From Parapedobacter luteus (GTDB lineage Bacteria > Bacteroidota > Bacteroidia > Sphingobacteriales > Sphingobacteriaceae), in the NCBI RefSeq assembly GCF_900168055.1, contig NZ_FUYS01000009.1:1-64000 (forward strand): 64,000 nucleotides of DNA, given 5' to 3'. This document shows positions 14,945-24,192 of this stretch, in pieces (the stretch's first letter is position 1; every line of letters starts with the position of its first letter). The translations under genes and the position numbers were made by a program. The notes under the pieces are model-generated. The model was not told the origin of the DNA, did not search any database, and worked only from the letters and a program-made list of their open reading frames with translations.

Positions 14945-17307
14945 TGATTAAGAACTACATAAAAATCGCCTGGCGGAACCTTCAGAAAAGCAAGGGGTAT
15001 TCCGTGCTGAACATTGGCGGACTCGCCCTCGGAATGGCGGCGGCAATGCTTATCCTGCTTTGGGTACAGAACGAGATGAGCTTTGATATGTTTCACGCAA
15101 AGCGGGAACAGCTCTACCTTGCGGGCAACAAATCCATGCTTGACGGTAAACTGCATACCTGGTTTTCCACACCCAAGCCCCTGGCACCTGCGCTGGAGAA
15201 TGAGTTTCCCGAAATTGCCAACACCAGCCGGTATTCCCAGTTCGGAAGCATGCTTATGACCGTGGGAGACAAAAAGCTCACGGCCAGCGGTGCGTTCGTT
15301 GACTCTGCATTCCTTCAGATGTTCAGCTTCCCGCTTTTGGCCGGTGATGCCAAACGCGCACTCATCCGCCCTACCGATATCGTGATCACGGAAGCGCTGG
15401 CCGAGCGGCTATTTGGCAAAGACGAAGCGCTGGGAAAAACCATCCGCATCGACACATTGGATGTAGCCACGGTATCGGGCGTGCTAAAGAATCTGCCCGG
15501 CAATACACGGTTCAAAGGTGTGGAGTACTTCATGCCCTGGACTTATATGGAAAGACTTGGCGCTTCGGATAATTACTGGGGAAACAATTCCGTCCAAACC
15601 TACGTGGAGCTGGTGCCGAAAGCCAACCGGGACGCGGTGAATAGCAAAATCCAAGATATCACGATCCGCCACTCGGACGGAAACGAGGACAACGAAGTTT
15701 TCCTGCACGCCTTGCCGGACTGGTGGTTGCGGTCGAAATATGAAAACGGGCAGATCGCGGGCGGCCGCATCGAGATGGTCCGCCTATTTACGGTCATTGC
15801 AGGCTTTATCCTGCTGATCGCCTGCATTAACTTCATGAACCTGAGCACCGCCCGGAGTGAAAAACGGGCCAAGGAAGTGGGCATCCGAAAGGTAGCCGGC
15901 GCTTACCGCCATTCACTGATCGGGCAATTCATCAGCGAGTCCATTCTTACCGCTTTCATTGCCGGCGTAATCGCGTTGGGCCTTATACTGCTGGCACTGC
16001 CTGCCTTCAATGCGCTCGTGGAGCGCGAGCTATCCATTGACTTTGGCCACGCACGCTTCTGGTTAGCCGCCATCGGATTTATTATCTTCACCGGCTTATT
16101 GGCGGGAAGCTATCCGGCATTCTTCCTTTCATCGTTTCAGCCCGTAAAGGTCCTTAAAGGGACGTTCCGGAGGGCACAGGCCTCCTTCAGTGCAAGGAAG
16201 GTATTGGTCGTGGTGCAGTTTTCGATTGCCATTATCCTGATCGTGAGCACGCTGGTCGTACAACGCCAGATTGAGTACGGAAAAGAACGGGAAAACGGCT
16301 ATAACCAAAACAACTTGATCTACGTATTTGAGCAGGGCGAGGTAGCCAAGAACAGCGCGCTCATCAAACACGAGCTGCTTAACAGCGGCGTGGCACAGTC
16401 CGTGACCCGCACCAGCTCTCCCCTCACCGAGGGATGGAGCAACAGTTGGGGGTTCCAATGGCAGGGCAAACAGCCAGGCGACAAAACTGTCTTTGACCGT
16501 TTCTGTGTGGACGAGCACATTGTGGGAACCGCTGGCTTGACGCTGGTTATGGGAAGGGATTTTGACCTATCCAAGTATCCCACTGATTCTTTGGGTGTTA
16601 TCCTTAACGAATCGGCAGTGAAAGCGATGGGCTTTGCGGATCCCATCGGACAGATCATACAGGACGACGGCCGCGACTGGCACGTCATCGGGGTGATCAA
16701 GGATTTCATTATGCGTTCGCCGTTTGATCCCATCCCACCGATGATCATTGAGGGAGCGGCAGGTTGGTTCAACACCATGCACATCAAATTCAACCCGGCA
16801 CTCAGCACTGCAGAAGCCCTGCGCAGAACGGGAAGCATCTTCAAACGCTATAATTCGGAATATCCGTTTGAATATACCTTTGTCGACGACGCTTATTCGA
16901 AAAAATTCGCCGAGTCCCAGCAGACGGGCACGTTGGCAGGGCTGTTCGCATTCCTGACGATCCTTATCTCGTGCCTCGGCTTATTCGGATTGGCTGCATT
17001 TATGGCCGAAAACCGGACCAAGGAAATCGGCGTCCGCAAAGTACTGGGCGCTTCGGTGTTTTCGATAACCAAGCTGTTGTCGAAAGAATTTGTGGTGCTG
17101 GTACTCGTTGCCTGCCTGGTGGCTTTTCCGATCGCATATTGGGCGATGGACAGATTTCTCCAATCCTTCGACTATCGCGTCCCGCTTGGCTGGGGAACAT
17201 TCATCCTCTCCGGCGCGGGAGCACTGCTATTGGCCTTGGCAACGGTGAGCTCACAAGCGATCAAGGCAGCGATAGCCAACCCGGTATCGTCACTGAGAAA
17301 CGAGTGA
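14944..17307 (+). CDS. FtsX/MacB-type ABC permease, directly coupled to the ATPase
   Basis: This 787-residue permease has the double-half layout described at 3073: TM1 at 20-41, first coupling motif KRAKEVGIRKVAGAYRH near 304, second [14 protein letters not shown] near 691. The first periplasmic domain contains VDSAFLQMFSFPLLAGD and the second the IGVIKDF element, both typical of MacB_PCD domains. It starts within the stop codon of the ATPase gene and so is its most certain partner. It ends NPVSSLRNE, a slight variant of the family's C-terminal tail. The next permease follows after 63 bp. Confidence 0.92.
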   Translation: MIKNYIKIAWRNLQKSKGYSVLNIGGLALGMAAAMLILLWVQNEMSFDMFHAKREQLYLAGNKSMLDGKLHTWFSTPKPLAPALENEFPEIANTSRYSQFGSMLMTVGDKKLTASGAFVDSAFLQMFSFPLLAGDAKRALIRPTDIVITEALAERLFGKDEALGKTIRIDTLDVATVSGVLKNLPGNTRFKGVEYFMPWTYMERLGASDNYWGNNSVQTYVELVPKANRDAVNSKIQDITIRHSDGNEDNEVFLHALPDWWLRSKYENGQIAGGRIEMVRLFTVIAGFILLIACINFMNLSTARSEKRAKEVGIRKVAGAYRHSLIGQFISESILTAFIAGVIALGLILLALPAFNALVERELSIDFGHARFWLAAIGFIIFTGLLAGSYPAFFLSSFQPVKVLKGTFRRAQASFSARKVLVVVQFSIAIILIVSTLVVQRQIEYGKERENGYNQNNLIYVFEQGEVAKNSALIKHELLNSGVAQSVTRTSSPLTEGWSNSWGFQWQGKQPGDKTVFDRFCVDEHIVGTAGLTLVMGRDFDLSKYPTDSLGVILNESAVKAMGFADPIGQIIQDDGRDWHVIGVIKDFIMRSPFDPIPPMIIEGAAGWFNTMHIKFNPALSTAEALRRTGSIFKRYNSEYPFEYTFVDDAYSKKFAESQQTGTLAGLFAFLTILISCLGLFGLAAFMAENRTKEIGVRKVLGASVFSITKLLSKEFVVLVLVACLVAFPIAYWAMDRFLQSFDYRVPLGWGTFILSGAGALLLALATVSSQAIKAAIANPVSSLRNE

Positions 17308-17370
17308 TTTTGGCAGCAGGCTATCGCGTATTGCTTATAGCCTACGGCCAAAGCATAAACAAAAATAACG

Positions 17371-19743
17371 ATGAAAACCCAGTTAAAAACCGCTTGGCGC
17401 AACATAGTTGGCAACAAGTTCTACAGCATCATCAATGTCTGTGGATTAGGCTTGGGATTGGCAACCGCCGTGCTGCTGTTGCTATGGGTACAGCATGAAC
17501 GGAGCTACGACCGGTTCCATCGCGACCATCACCGCATATACAAAATTCTTGCCCATTTCGAGGCCAACGGGCAGGACATCGTATGGGAAGAAGTACCGGG
17601 CCCGTTATCGGTCTATGCCCAGTCCATTCCGCGTGTCGAATCCATCGTCCGCGTTTACAGTGAATATGATCAGGTATTGGCCAATGCCGACCGCAGCAAA
17701 GTGCTGGATGGTTTTGCCGCCGCCTGCGTAGACAGCACCTTCCTGACCGTGTTTGATTTTGAGCTCCTACAGGGTAGCCGAGCCACCTTGTTTCCGAATA
17801 ACAACAGTGTTATCGTCACCGAATCGACGGCACGGAAGTTTTTTGGCGACGGTGATGCCATGGGCAAGGTGCTGCAATTCCGGGGCGATAATTTTACCGT
17901 TGCCGGTGTATTGCGTGACTTCCCGGACAACTCGACGCTCGCGTTCGATGCACTTTTCCCCATGGGTTATTACGCGCAGCTGTTCACCGCAAACGGCGGC
18001 AATGGCGAATGGAAAACCATCGACGCGGACTTGGGCAATTATGCGTTCCACACCTACGTCAAATTGCAGGAAGGCACGGCCCCGCAAGAAGCCGAACTCG
18101 GTTTCACAGCGGCATACGACAAAGCGCGTAACGGCAAGAGCGATACCCGCTACGGGCTGCAACCCCTTGCCAGCCTGCATTTGGTAGCGGCCGACGGCAA
18201 CAACGCGCCAGCACGGATGGTACAGATTTTTCTCGTCATCGCCATCCTGGTACTGGCCATCGCCGCCATCAACTACATCAACCTCTCAACGGCACGGGCC
18301 CTGGTGCGTGCGCGGGAGGTCAGTATACGGAAAATCATCGGTGCCAATAGACGGCAACTATTCTTCCAGTTCATCGCGGAGACCTCCTTGCTGTTTTGCT
18401 TCGCGCTATTGGCCGCCTTCGGACTTATTTTCGTGCTTCTTCCCGTATACAACCTCATTGCCGGCAAACAGTTGCATTTGTCGCCTACCGATGCCGGCAT
18501 TTGGACGGTAGTGGGCTATTCCGCCGTGGGTACCTTGCTGGCCACCGCCATCTATCCCGCATTGCTGCTGTCGGATTTCCATCCGTTACAGGCCATGAAG
18601 GGCAGGATTGCCTCCGGCATCGGCTCTGCCTACTTCCGTAAAATACTGGTGGTATTCCAGTTTGCTATCTCCATGGTATTGATTGTGGCTACACTGGTCA
18701 TCGGCAAACAACTGGAGTATATCCGAAAACTGGATTTGGGCTACAACAAAGATTATGTCTTTACTGTACCGCTGCCCGATGCGGTAAGCGGACATATCGA
18801 TGCCATAAAAAATGAACTCGGCGGCAAACCGGGAATTACCGGCGTTTCCTTGGCTGACATCTATGACCTTGCTAATTATGAGTCGTCTACCAGCGACCTT
18901 GACTGGCCGGGGAAACCGGCCAACAGCCAGGTCATCATCAACCAAGCTGTCATCGACCAGCACTTCATCCCTACCATGGGTATGCAACTGCTGGAAGGCC
19001 GTAACTTTTCGGGTACGCCTGCAGACAGCAACCTGTATATCGTCAATGAGGCGGCAATAAAAGAAATGGGGCTCGTCCCACCTTATATCGGCCAACCCAT
19101 CAGCTTCCATAGCCGCGCGGGCACCATCATTGGCGTAGTGAAAGATTTCAACTTCCAACCCTTAAAAAAGAAAATCGAGCCTCTGCTGTTTTTCCGTTGG
19201 TGGAGTGGCAATATTCTGTACGTGCGTACCAACGCCCAAACGGCGCAGCAGGCCATCGCAGCGGTGGAAAAACAATACAAACAGTATGCGGGGGACATTC
19301 CTTTCCGCTTCAGTTTCTTGGATAAGCAGTTTGAGGCTAAGTACCAGACTGATCAACGGGCTGGGCTCCTGTTCAATATATTTGCCGGCATTGCCATCTT
19401 CATTTCGTGCCTTGGACTGCTGGGCCTGTCTACCTACACGGTGCGCCAACGGGTAAAGGAAATCGGTATCCGCAAGGTACTGGGGGCGAGCGTGGGCAGC
19501 ATTGTGGAACTGTTGTCGCTGGGCTCCATCCGGTTGGTGCTGATATCGATTGCCGTGGGTACACCCATCGCTTGGTGGGCCACGAACACGTGGCTGGAAG
19601 ATTTTGCCTACCGCATTGACGTCGAATGGTGGATGTTTGTGCTGGCCGGTGCCGTAGCGGTGGGCATTGCCCTGCTGACTGTCTGCTGGCAGGCCGTCCG
19701 CGCGGCGGTGGCCAACCCGGTCGAAGCACTAAGGGATGAGTGA
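17371..19743 (+). CDS. FtsX/MacB-type ABC permease
   Basis: The 790-residue paralogue begins MKTQLKTAWRNIVGNKFYS, with the same basic amphipathic lead as its neighbours. Its coupling motifs are AREVSIRKIIGANRRQ near 312 and KEIGIRKVLGASVGS near 694. The second periplasmic domain has the conserved GTIIGVVKDFNF element. It lies 63 bp behind the previous permease and 19 bp ahead of the next, so all three are probably in one transcript with the ATPase at 14270. The tail is NPVEALRDE. The substrate cannot be read from the periplasmic domains. Confidence 0.92.
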   Translation: MKTQLKTAWRNIVGNKFYSIINVCGLGLGLATAVLLLLWVQHERSYDRFHRDHHRIYKILAHFEANGQDIVWEEVPGPLSVYAQSIPRVESIVRVYSEYDQVLANADRSKVLDGFAAACVDSTFLTVFDFELLQGSRATLFPNNNSVIVTESTARKFFGDGDAMGKVLQFRGDNFTVAGVLRDFPDNSTLAFDALFPMGYYAQLFTANGGNGEWKTIDADLGNYAFHTYVKLQEGTAPQEAELGFTAAYDKARNGKSDTRYGLQPLASLHLVAADGNNAPARMVQIFLVIAILVLAIAAINYINLSTARALVRAREVSIRKIIGANRRQLFFQFIAETSLLFCFALLAAFGLIFVLLPVYNLIAGKQLHLSPTDAGIWTVVGYSAVGTLLATAIYPALLLSDFHPLQAMKGRIASGIGSAYFRKILVVFQFAISMVLIVATLVIGKQLEYIRKLDLGYNKDYVFTVPLPDAVSGHIDAIKNELGGKPGITGVSLADIYDLANYESSTSDLDWPGKPANSQVIINQAVIDQHFIPTMGMQLLEGRNFSGTPADSNLYIVNEAAIKEMGLVPPYIGQPISFHSRAGTIIGVVKDFNFQPLKKKIEPLLFFRWWSGNILYVRTNAQTAQQAIAAVEKQYKQYAGDIPFRFSFLDKQFEAKYQTDQRAGLLFNIFAGIAIFISCLGLLGLSTYTVRQRVKEIGIRKVLGASVGSIVELLSLGSIRLVLISIAVGTPIAWWATNTWLEDFAYRIDVEWWMFVLAGAVAVGIALLTVCWQAVRAAVANPVEALRDE

Positions 19744-19762
19744 GGGACAGAACGCATAAGTT

Positions 19763-22144
19763 ATGATCAAGAACTATTTAACACTCGCCTGGCGCAATCT
19801 GAAGAAAAGCAAGGTCTTTTCCTTCATCAACATCATGGGACTCACTGTAGGGTTGACGGCCAGTTTTCTCATTTTTGTTTATGTCTGCTTTGAGCTAAGC
19901 TACGACGCATTCCATGCAAAGGCAGATCGTACTTATCGCCTGGTTGCCGATATCAAAACCCCGACGGAGACCATCAATGCCAACGGCCCGTCGTGGGCAG
20001 TACCGCCCAATGTCATCGATGAGTTCGGTGAAGTGGAAGCATTCGTCCGGTTTACGAGAGCCGACTTCGTCGTTAAAAGGGACGAAGTACAATTTCAGGA
20101 AGACGAATGCGCATTTGCGGACTCTGTTTTTCTCTCCGTATTCGATTTCCCGCTTCTTGAAGGAGATGCCAAAACGGCACTCAAAGAACCGTTCAGCATG
20201 GTGCTGTCGGAGTCATCGGCCAAGAAATACTTCGGCAGCGACAACGCCGTAGGCCAAACACTGCACGTCGGTCAGGAACAACTTCCGGTAACGGTAACCG
20301 GCATTATGAAAGATATGCCGGAGAATACACGGCTGAAAGCAGACATGGTGGTATCGATGACCACACTCACCCAGAAACTCAACGCTGGACTGGATGAACA
20401 GTGGGGAAATTATGGCTCCGAGGCTTACCTCCTGCTGAGGGCGGGCACCCAGGCCGACGGTCTTCAAGCGAAGTTCCCCGATTTTCTCGAAAAGCGAAAT
20501 GGCAGCGAAATGAAGCAAAGCCAGATGTTTGTAACCCTTTTTCTGGAGCCGATCAAGGAAGTATACCTCTATTCGACACGCGACGGGTCCAATGTGGGCA
20601 ATATCAATAACGTATATATTTTCTCCATTGTCGCGGTATTCATCTTGTTGATTGCCGCGTTCAATTTCATCAACTTGACCACAGCCCGTTCTGCGGAACG
20701 CGCAAAGGAGGTGGGCATACGCAAGGTGGTCGGCGCAGCTAAACCTCAGCTTATCAAACAGTTCCTGGGCGACTCCATATTGCTCTGTTTGATCGCGTTT
20801 GTCTTTGCGCTGGGGTTCACCTTCGCCTTGCTTCCCTTGTTCAACTATTTAGCAGGGAAGCAGGTTAGCATGATCCTTTTCGCTAACCCGGGCTATATAG
20901 GCATCTTATTTCTCGCCGCCATTTGCGTGGGATTGCTGGCAGGCATATACCCCGCGCTGGTCTTATCGGGTTTCCGTCCCGTAGCCGTATTGAAAGGCCG
21001 TTTTGCTTCCGGCACACGGGGAATATTTTTGCGGAAAGCGTTGGTTGTGATACAATTTACCATTTCTATCGCCCTGATATTCGGCACCGTCATTGTATAC
21101 AATCAAATGCGGTATATGCGAAACCGGGACCTCGGTTTCGACAAAGAACAAACGCTGGTGATAGACACGAAGGGCAGCCCCGCCAAGGAGGCATTCAAGC
21201 AAGCGCTGGCCCATATCCCTGCGGTAAAAGCCACGGCGCTGTCCGGCAGTGTCCCGGGCGGTGGCAATCCTGGCGCTTACTCCGAAATCGAAAATAGCCA
21301 TGGCGATTTGCAGATTGCTAACCTCGACCTGTATTTTGTCGATTTCGACTACCTCGACCTTTACGGCATCGATGTGGTTGCCGGACGCGGTTTTTCGCGC
21401 GACTTTGCTACGGATTCGACGCAGGCGATGGTAGTCAATGAGGCGGCGGTAAGCCTGTTTGGATACCACTCGCCAAACGAGGCGATCGGCAAGCGTTTCA
21501 AACAGTGGGGCAGAGAAGGTACGATTGTCGGTGTGGTGAAAGACTTCCACTTTAGGGGCTTGCAAGGGAAAATCAAACCGCTGACCATGCGCATTGAGCC
21601 CGGAAGCTGGAATCTGGTATCGGTCAAACTCACCGCCGGGAACCTGCCTGCCACGATGGCGGCCATCGAAAAAGAATGGAAAACGGCCGTTCCGAACCTG
21701 CCGTTTACCTATTTCTTCCTGGATGAATATTTCAATAGGCAATACCGAAGCGAGGAGCAGTTCGGCCGGTTGTTCGTCAACTTTGCGGTTTTAGCCATTT
21801 TCATCTCGTGCCTCGGACTATTTGGCCTTGCTTCATACAGCACAGCGCAACGTGTGAAGGAAATCGGCATAAGGAAGGTGCTGGGCGCATCAATTGCAGA
21901 TATTGTGCAGATGCTTTCGTCTGATTTCATTAAATTGGTATTGGTTGCCATCGGCATCGCCTTACCGGTTGCCTGGTGGGCAATGCACCGCTGGCTTACC
22001 GACTTTGCTTACCACATCAACATTCAGTGGTGGGTCTTTGCTGCCGCTGGTATCACCGCTATTGCTATCGCAGTCCTTACCGTCAGTTGGCAAGCCATCC
22101 GGGCAGCAGTGGCCAATCCGGTGGATAGTTTGAGGGATGAGTGA
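19763..22144 (+). CDS. FtsX/MacB-type ABC permease
   Basis: The 793-residue paralogue closes the first operon (19 bp after the previous stop). TM1 spans about 19-42. Coupling motifs are RAKEVGIRKVVGAAKPQ near 311 and KEIGIRKVLGASIAD near 697; the second periplasmic domain carries [13 protein letters not shown]. It ends NPVDSLRDE. After it the strand is non-coding for about 250 bp before an unrelated OsmC gene, so this is probably the last gene of the ATPase-led unit. Confidence 0.92.
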   Translation: MIKNYLTLAWRNLKKSKVFSFINIMGLTVGLTASFLIFVYVCFELSYDAFHAKADRTYRLVADIKTPTETINANGPSWAVPPNVIDEFGEVEAFVRFTRADFVVKRDEVQFQEDECAFADSVFLSVFDFPLLEGDAKTALKEPFSMVLSESSAKKYFGSDNAVGQTLHVGQEQLPVTVTGIMKDMPENTRLKADMVVSMTTLTQKLNAGLDEQWGNYGSEAYLLLRAGTQADGLQAKFPDFLEKRNGSEMKQSQMFVTLFLEPIKEVYLYSTRDGSNVGNINNVYIFSIVAVFILLIAAFNFINLTTARSAERAKEVGIRKVVGAAKPQLIKQFLGDSILLCLIAFVFALGFTFALLPLFNYLAGKQVSMILFANPGYIGILFLAAICVGLLAGIYPALVLSGFRPVAVLKGRFASGTRGIFLRKALVVIQFTISIALIFGTVIVYNQMRYMRNRDLGFDKEQTLVIDTKGSPAKEAFKQALAHIPAVKATALSGSVPGGGNPGAYSEIENSHGDLQIANLDLYFVDFDYLDLYGIDVVAGRGFSRDFATDSTQAMVVNEAAVSLFGYHSPNEAIGKRFKQWGREGTIVGVVKDFHFRGLQGKIKPLTMRIEPGSWNLVSVKLTAGNLPATMAAIEKEWKTAVPNLPFTYFFLDEYFNRQYRSEEQFGRLFVNFAVLAIFISCLGLFGLASYSTAQRVKEIGIRKVLGASIADIVQMLSSDFIKLVLVAIGIALPVAWWAMHRWLTDFAYHINIQWWVFAAAGITAIAIAVLTVSWQAIRAAVANPVDSLRDE

Positions 22145-22346
22145 CGGGTAGGTTGCCACCCGGCATGGAAAAACCATCCATCACCACAATCACATACACG
22201 GCATTGATAGCATAGTTCCATGCTGCGTGCCTGCCCTTCGGCGTCTGATCGGCTATCAGCTTGCTCGAATAATAGAATGTCTGTGTGAGGGAAAAATGTA
22301 CAATTGGAAGTGCCTTTTGTATATTCCGCCGCCCCGTACACTGCCC

Positions 22347-22354
22347 TAACTTTG
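22347..22354 (+). promoter_or_regulatory. Probable -7 box of the OsmC gene
   Basis: TAACTTTG fits the Bacteroidota consensus TAnnTTTG exactly and lies 43 bp upstream of the OsmC ATG. No good -33 TTTG is seen at the expected distance. The rest of 22145-22396 holds no supported gene; a minus-strand stretch (about 22160-22290) reads like protein but has no start or match I recognise. Confidence 0.45.
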
Positions 22355-22396
22355 TTCCATCAAAATCAAACATCGATTAAAGAAAGGAAACAAGTT

Positions 22397-22813
22397 ATGA
22401 AACGCAAAGCACAAGCCGTTTGGAACGGCACTATCAAAGAAGGAAACGGACACCTGACATCCGCCAGTACCGTGCTGAACCGCACGCCCTATTCCTTCAA
22501 CAGTCGGTTTGCCGATGGCGTCGGCACGAATCCCGAAGAGCTGCTGGCTGCGGCCCATGCCGGATGTTTTACCATGAAACTCAGCCTGGATCTCACACAG
22601 GCCGGCTATCCTCCCGAAGAACTGGTCACGTCAGCTACTGTAACGCTGGACAACGGTAAAATCACGCAATCGCTGCTGGAGCTGAAAGCCCATGTCCCAA
22701 AAATCAGCGAAGCCGCATTTCAGGAAATTGCCAGAAATGCCGAAAAAACCTGTCCGGTGAGTCAGGCATTCAGCTTTCAAATCATTCTCCAGGCACAGTT
22801 GGTTGCGTCATAG
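22397..22813 (+). CDS. OsmC/Ohr-family peroxiredoxin
   Basis: The 138-residue protein is a complete OsmC-type organic hydroperoxide reductase. The two redox cysteines are Cys57 ([12 protein letters not shown]) and Cys119 (KTCPVSQAF), with the conserved Arg at 37 (SFNSRF) and the Glu pair in NPEELLAAA. It is likely cytoplasmic and reduces organic peroxides using lipoyl or thioredoxin-type donors. The ATG at 22397 is chosen because the family begins just before the KAQAVWNG strand; an in-frame start 31 codons upstream adds unrelated residues. It is followed by an esterase gene after 78 bp. Confidence 0.93.
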   Translation: MKRKAQAVWNGTIKEGNGHLTSASTVLNRTPYSFNSRFADGVGTNPEELLAAAHAGCFTMKLSLDLTQAGYPPEELVTSATVTLDNGKITQSLLELKAHVPKISEAAFQEIARNAEKTCPVSQAFSFQIILQAQLVAS

Positions 22814-22891
22814 GCTATTCCGCCATTTTAACGCAAACAACGTGAAACACTCCACGTTTATTTAACATCACTGTTCATTAATTTTTTAGCC

Positions 22892-23890
22892 ATGAGCACA
22901 ATAGCAACAGCGCAAGAAAGACCTTACAAAGGCGAACAAGATCCACAGATTTTTACGGAAGTCCGATCATTCTTGAATGAACTCAATTCAGGCGACGGGA
23001 AACCTATTGAACAACTCAGCCCTGAAGATGCTCGCCAGGTATTGGCCGACGCACAGCAATCCGTAACGGTTGATTATTCGGGCATCGAAGAATCCGAACG
23101 CCCCATTTCTCAAAACGGCCATGAGGTAACGATCCATATCGCCAAACCCCATGGTGCAAAGGAAAATGCTCCTGTCTTCATTTTCATCCACGGCGGCGGC
23201 TGGGTACTGGGCGACTATCCTACGCACCGACGGCTGGTGCGCGACCTGGTGGTCCATAGTGGAGCGGTAGCCGTATTTCCTGACTATTCACCATCTCCTG
23301 AAGCCAAATATCCCACGGCCATCAATGAAATCTATGCCGTATTGCAATGGGTGGCGGACCACGGAGGCGAAATCGGCGTCGACGGAAAAAACCTCGCTGT
23401 AGTGGGCAACAGTGTGGGCGGCAATATGAGTGCCGTCATGGCGCTGATGGCTAAAAAGCAACATGGACCACAAATCAAACTTCAGGTGCTGCTCTGGCCG
23501 GTGACCGATGCCGACTTTGAAAACGAATCATACCACCGGTATGCCGAAGGCCGGTTCCTCACCAGAAACATGATGAAATGGTTTTGGGATAACTACCTCC
23601 CCGACACGGCCAAACGTACCGAAATCTATGCCTCCCCCCTGCAAGCCACGTTGGAAGAGCTGCGCGGACTACCCCCGGCACTGATACAGACGGCTGAAAA
23701 CGATGTCCTGCGTGACGAGGGTGAAGCCTATGCCAGAAGGTTAAACGAAGCCGGCGTACCGGTGACATTGACGCGCTACGGCGGATTGATTCACGATTAC
23801 GGCTTGCTCAACCCCATTGCCGATATACCTGCGGTACAGACGGCTATCCTGCAAGCTGCAGCCTTTATTAAGGCTACGCTGAAGCCGTAA
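22892..23890 (+). CDS. Alpha/beta hydrolase (HSL-type esterase/lipase)
   Basis: The 332-residue protein belongs to the hormone-sensitive-lipase esterase family. The oxyanion motif HGGGW is at 100-104 and the nucleophile elbow GNSVGGN places Ser at 174. The acid and base are probably the Asp in AENDVLRDE (about 272) and His in GLIHDYG (about 303). There is no signal peptide, so it acts in the cytoplasm on short acyl esters; the exact substrate is unknown. It may be co-transcribed with OsmC. A T-tailed hairpin at 23937-23968 ends the unit. Confidence 0.9.
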   Translation: MSTIATAQERPYKGEQDPQIFTEVRSFLNELNSGDGKPIEQLSPEDARQVLADAQQSVTVDYSGIEESERPISQNGHEVTIHIAKPHGAKENAPVFIFIHGGGWVLGDYPTHRRLVRDLVVHSGAVAVFPDYSPSPEAKYPTAINEIYAVLQWVADHGGEIGVDGKNLAVVGNSVGGNMSAVMALMAKKQHGPQIKLQVLLWPVTDADFENESYHRYAEGRFLTRNMMKWFWDNYLPDTAKRTEIYASPLQATLEELRGLPPALIQTAENDVLRDEGEAYARRLNEAGVPVTLTRYGGLIHDYGLLNPIADIPAVQTAILQAAAFIKATLKP

Positions 23891-23936
23891 AATGATGCCA
23901 CCAATCCGTCTTCGGCAGTAACCGGTCTAATCGTCT

Positions 23937-23968
23937 AAAGTTGCGCTAAAAGATAGGGCAACTTTTTT
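23937..23968 (+). terminator. Rho-independent terminator after the esterase
   Basis: Arms AAAGTTGC (23937-23944) and GCAACTTT (23958-23965) enclose a 13-base loop, and the second arm runs into a T tract (TTTTTT to 23968). It lies 47 bp past the esterase stop. Confidence 0.8.
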
Positions 23969-23981
23969 ATTGCTCATCACC

Positions 23982-24073
23982 TGTCCGCTATTGAACAGCA
24001 GGTGTCCGATATCGGACACCTTGACAGCAACAATCCCAATAAAATACTGACATACAGAAATTTATATTTTTGG
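23982..24073 (+). promoter_or_regulatory. Enhancer-like dyads and TTGGCGC box, copy 2
   Basis: Dyad A is TGTCC-GCTATT-GAACA (23982-23997). Dyad B is the perfect 20-bp palindrome centred at 24010.5 (24001-24020, core TGTCC-GATATC-GGACA). Centres are 21 bp apart, two helical turns. TTGGCGC at 24070-24076 has its GG 62 bp beyond dyad B. TATTTTTG (24065-24072) overlaps it and also fits the primary sigma -7 box, so the sigma type is not settled. It precedes the permease start by about 120 bp. Confidence 0.72.
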
Positions 24074-24192
24074 CGCAAAATATGTCTACGTTTTCTTGCG
24101 AGGGACTAACACACCGGGTACCTGCCCCTGCGTGGGGCGGTCAATAAGGGGTGAAAACAAAAATAAAAAAGGTAAATACATGATACAAAAGT

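Larger units (their letters stand above)
23891..24192. other. Non-coding region between esterase and permease
   Basis: No gene is supported in these 302 bp. They contain the esterase terminator (23937-23968), copy 2 of the dyad/TTGG module (23982-24073) and a leader of about 110 nt before the permease start at 24193. Confidence 0.7.

Noticed and set aside
15600-21742. Long antisense frames inside the permease genes, up to 259 codons
   Set aside because: Codons follow the sense-strand permeases, which have clear membrane segments and coupling motifs; the antisense products match nothing.
22083-22373. Minus-strand 96-codon frame between a permease and the OsmC gene
   Set aside because: A stretch looks protein-like, but it overlaps the permease 3' end and the OsmC promoter region and has no recognisable family. 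At most a fragment.
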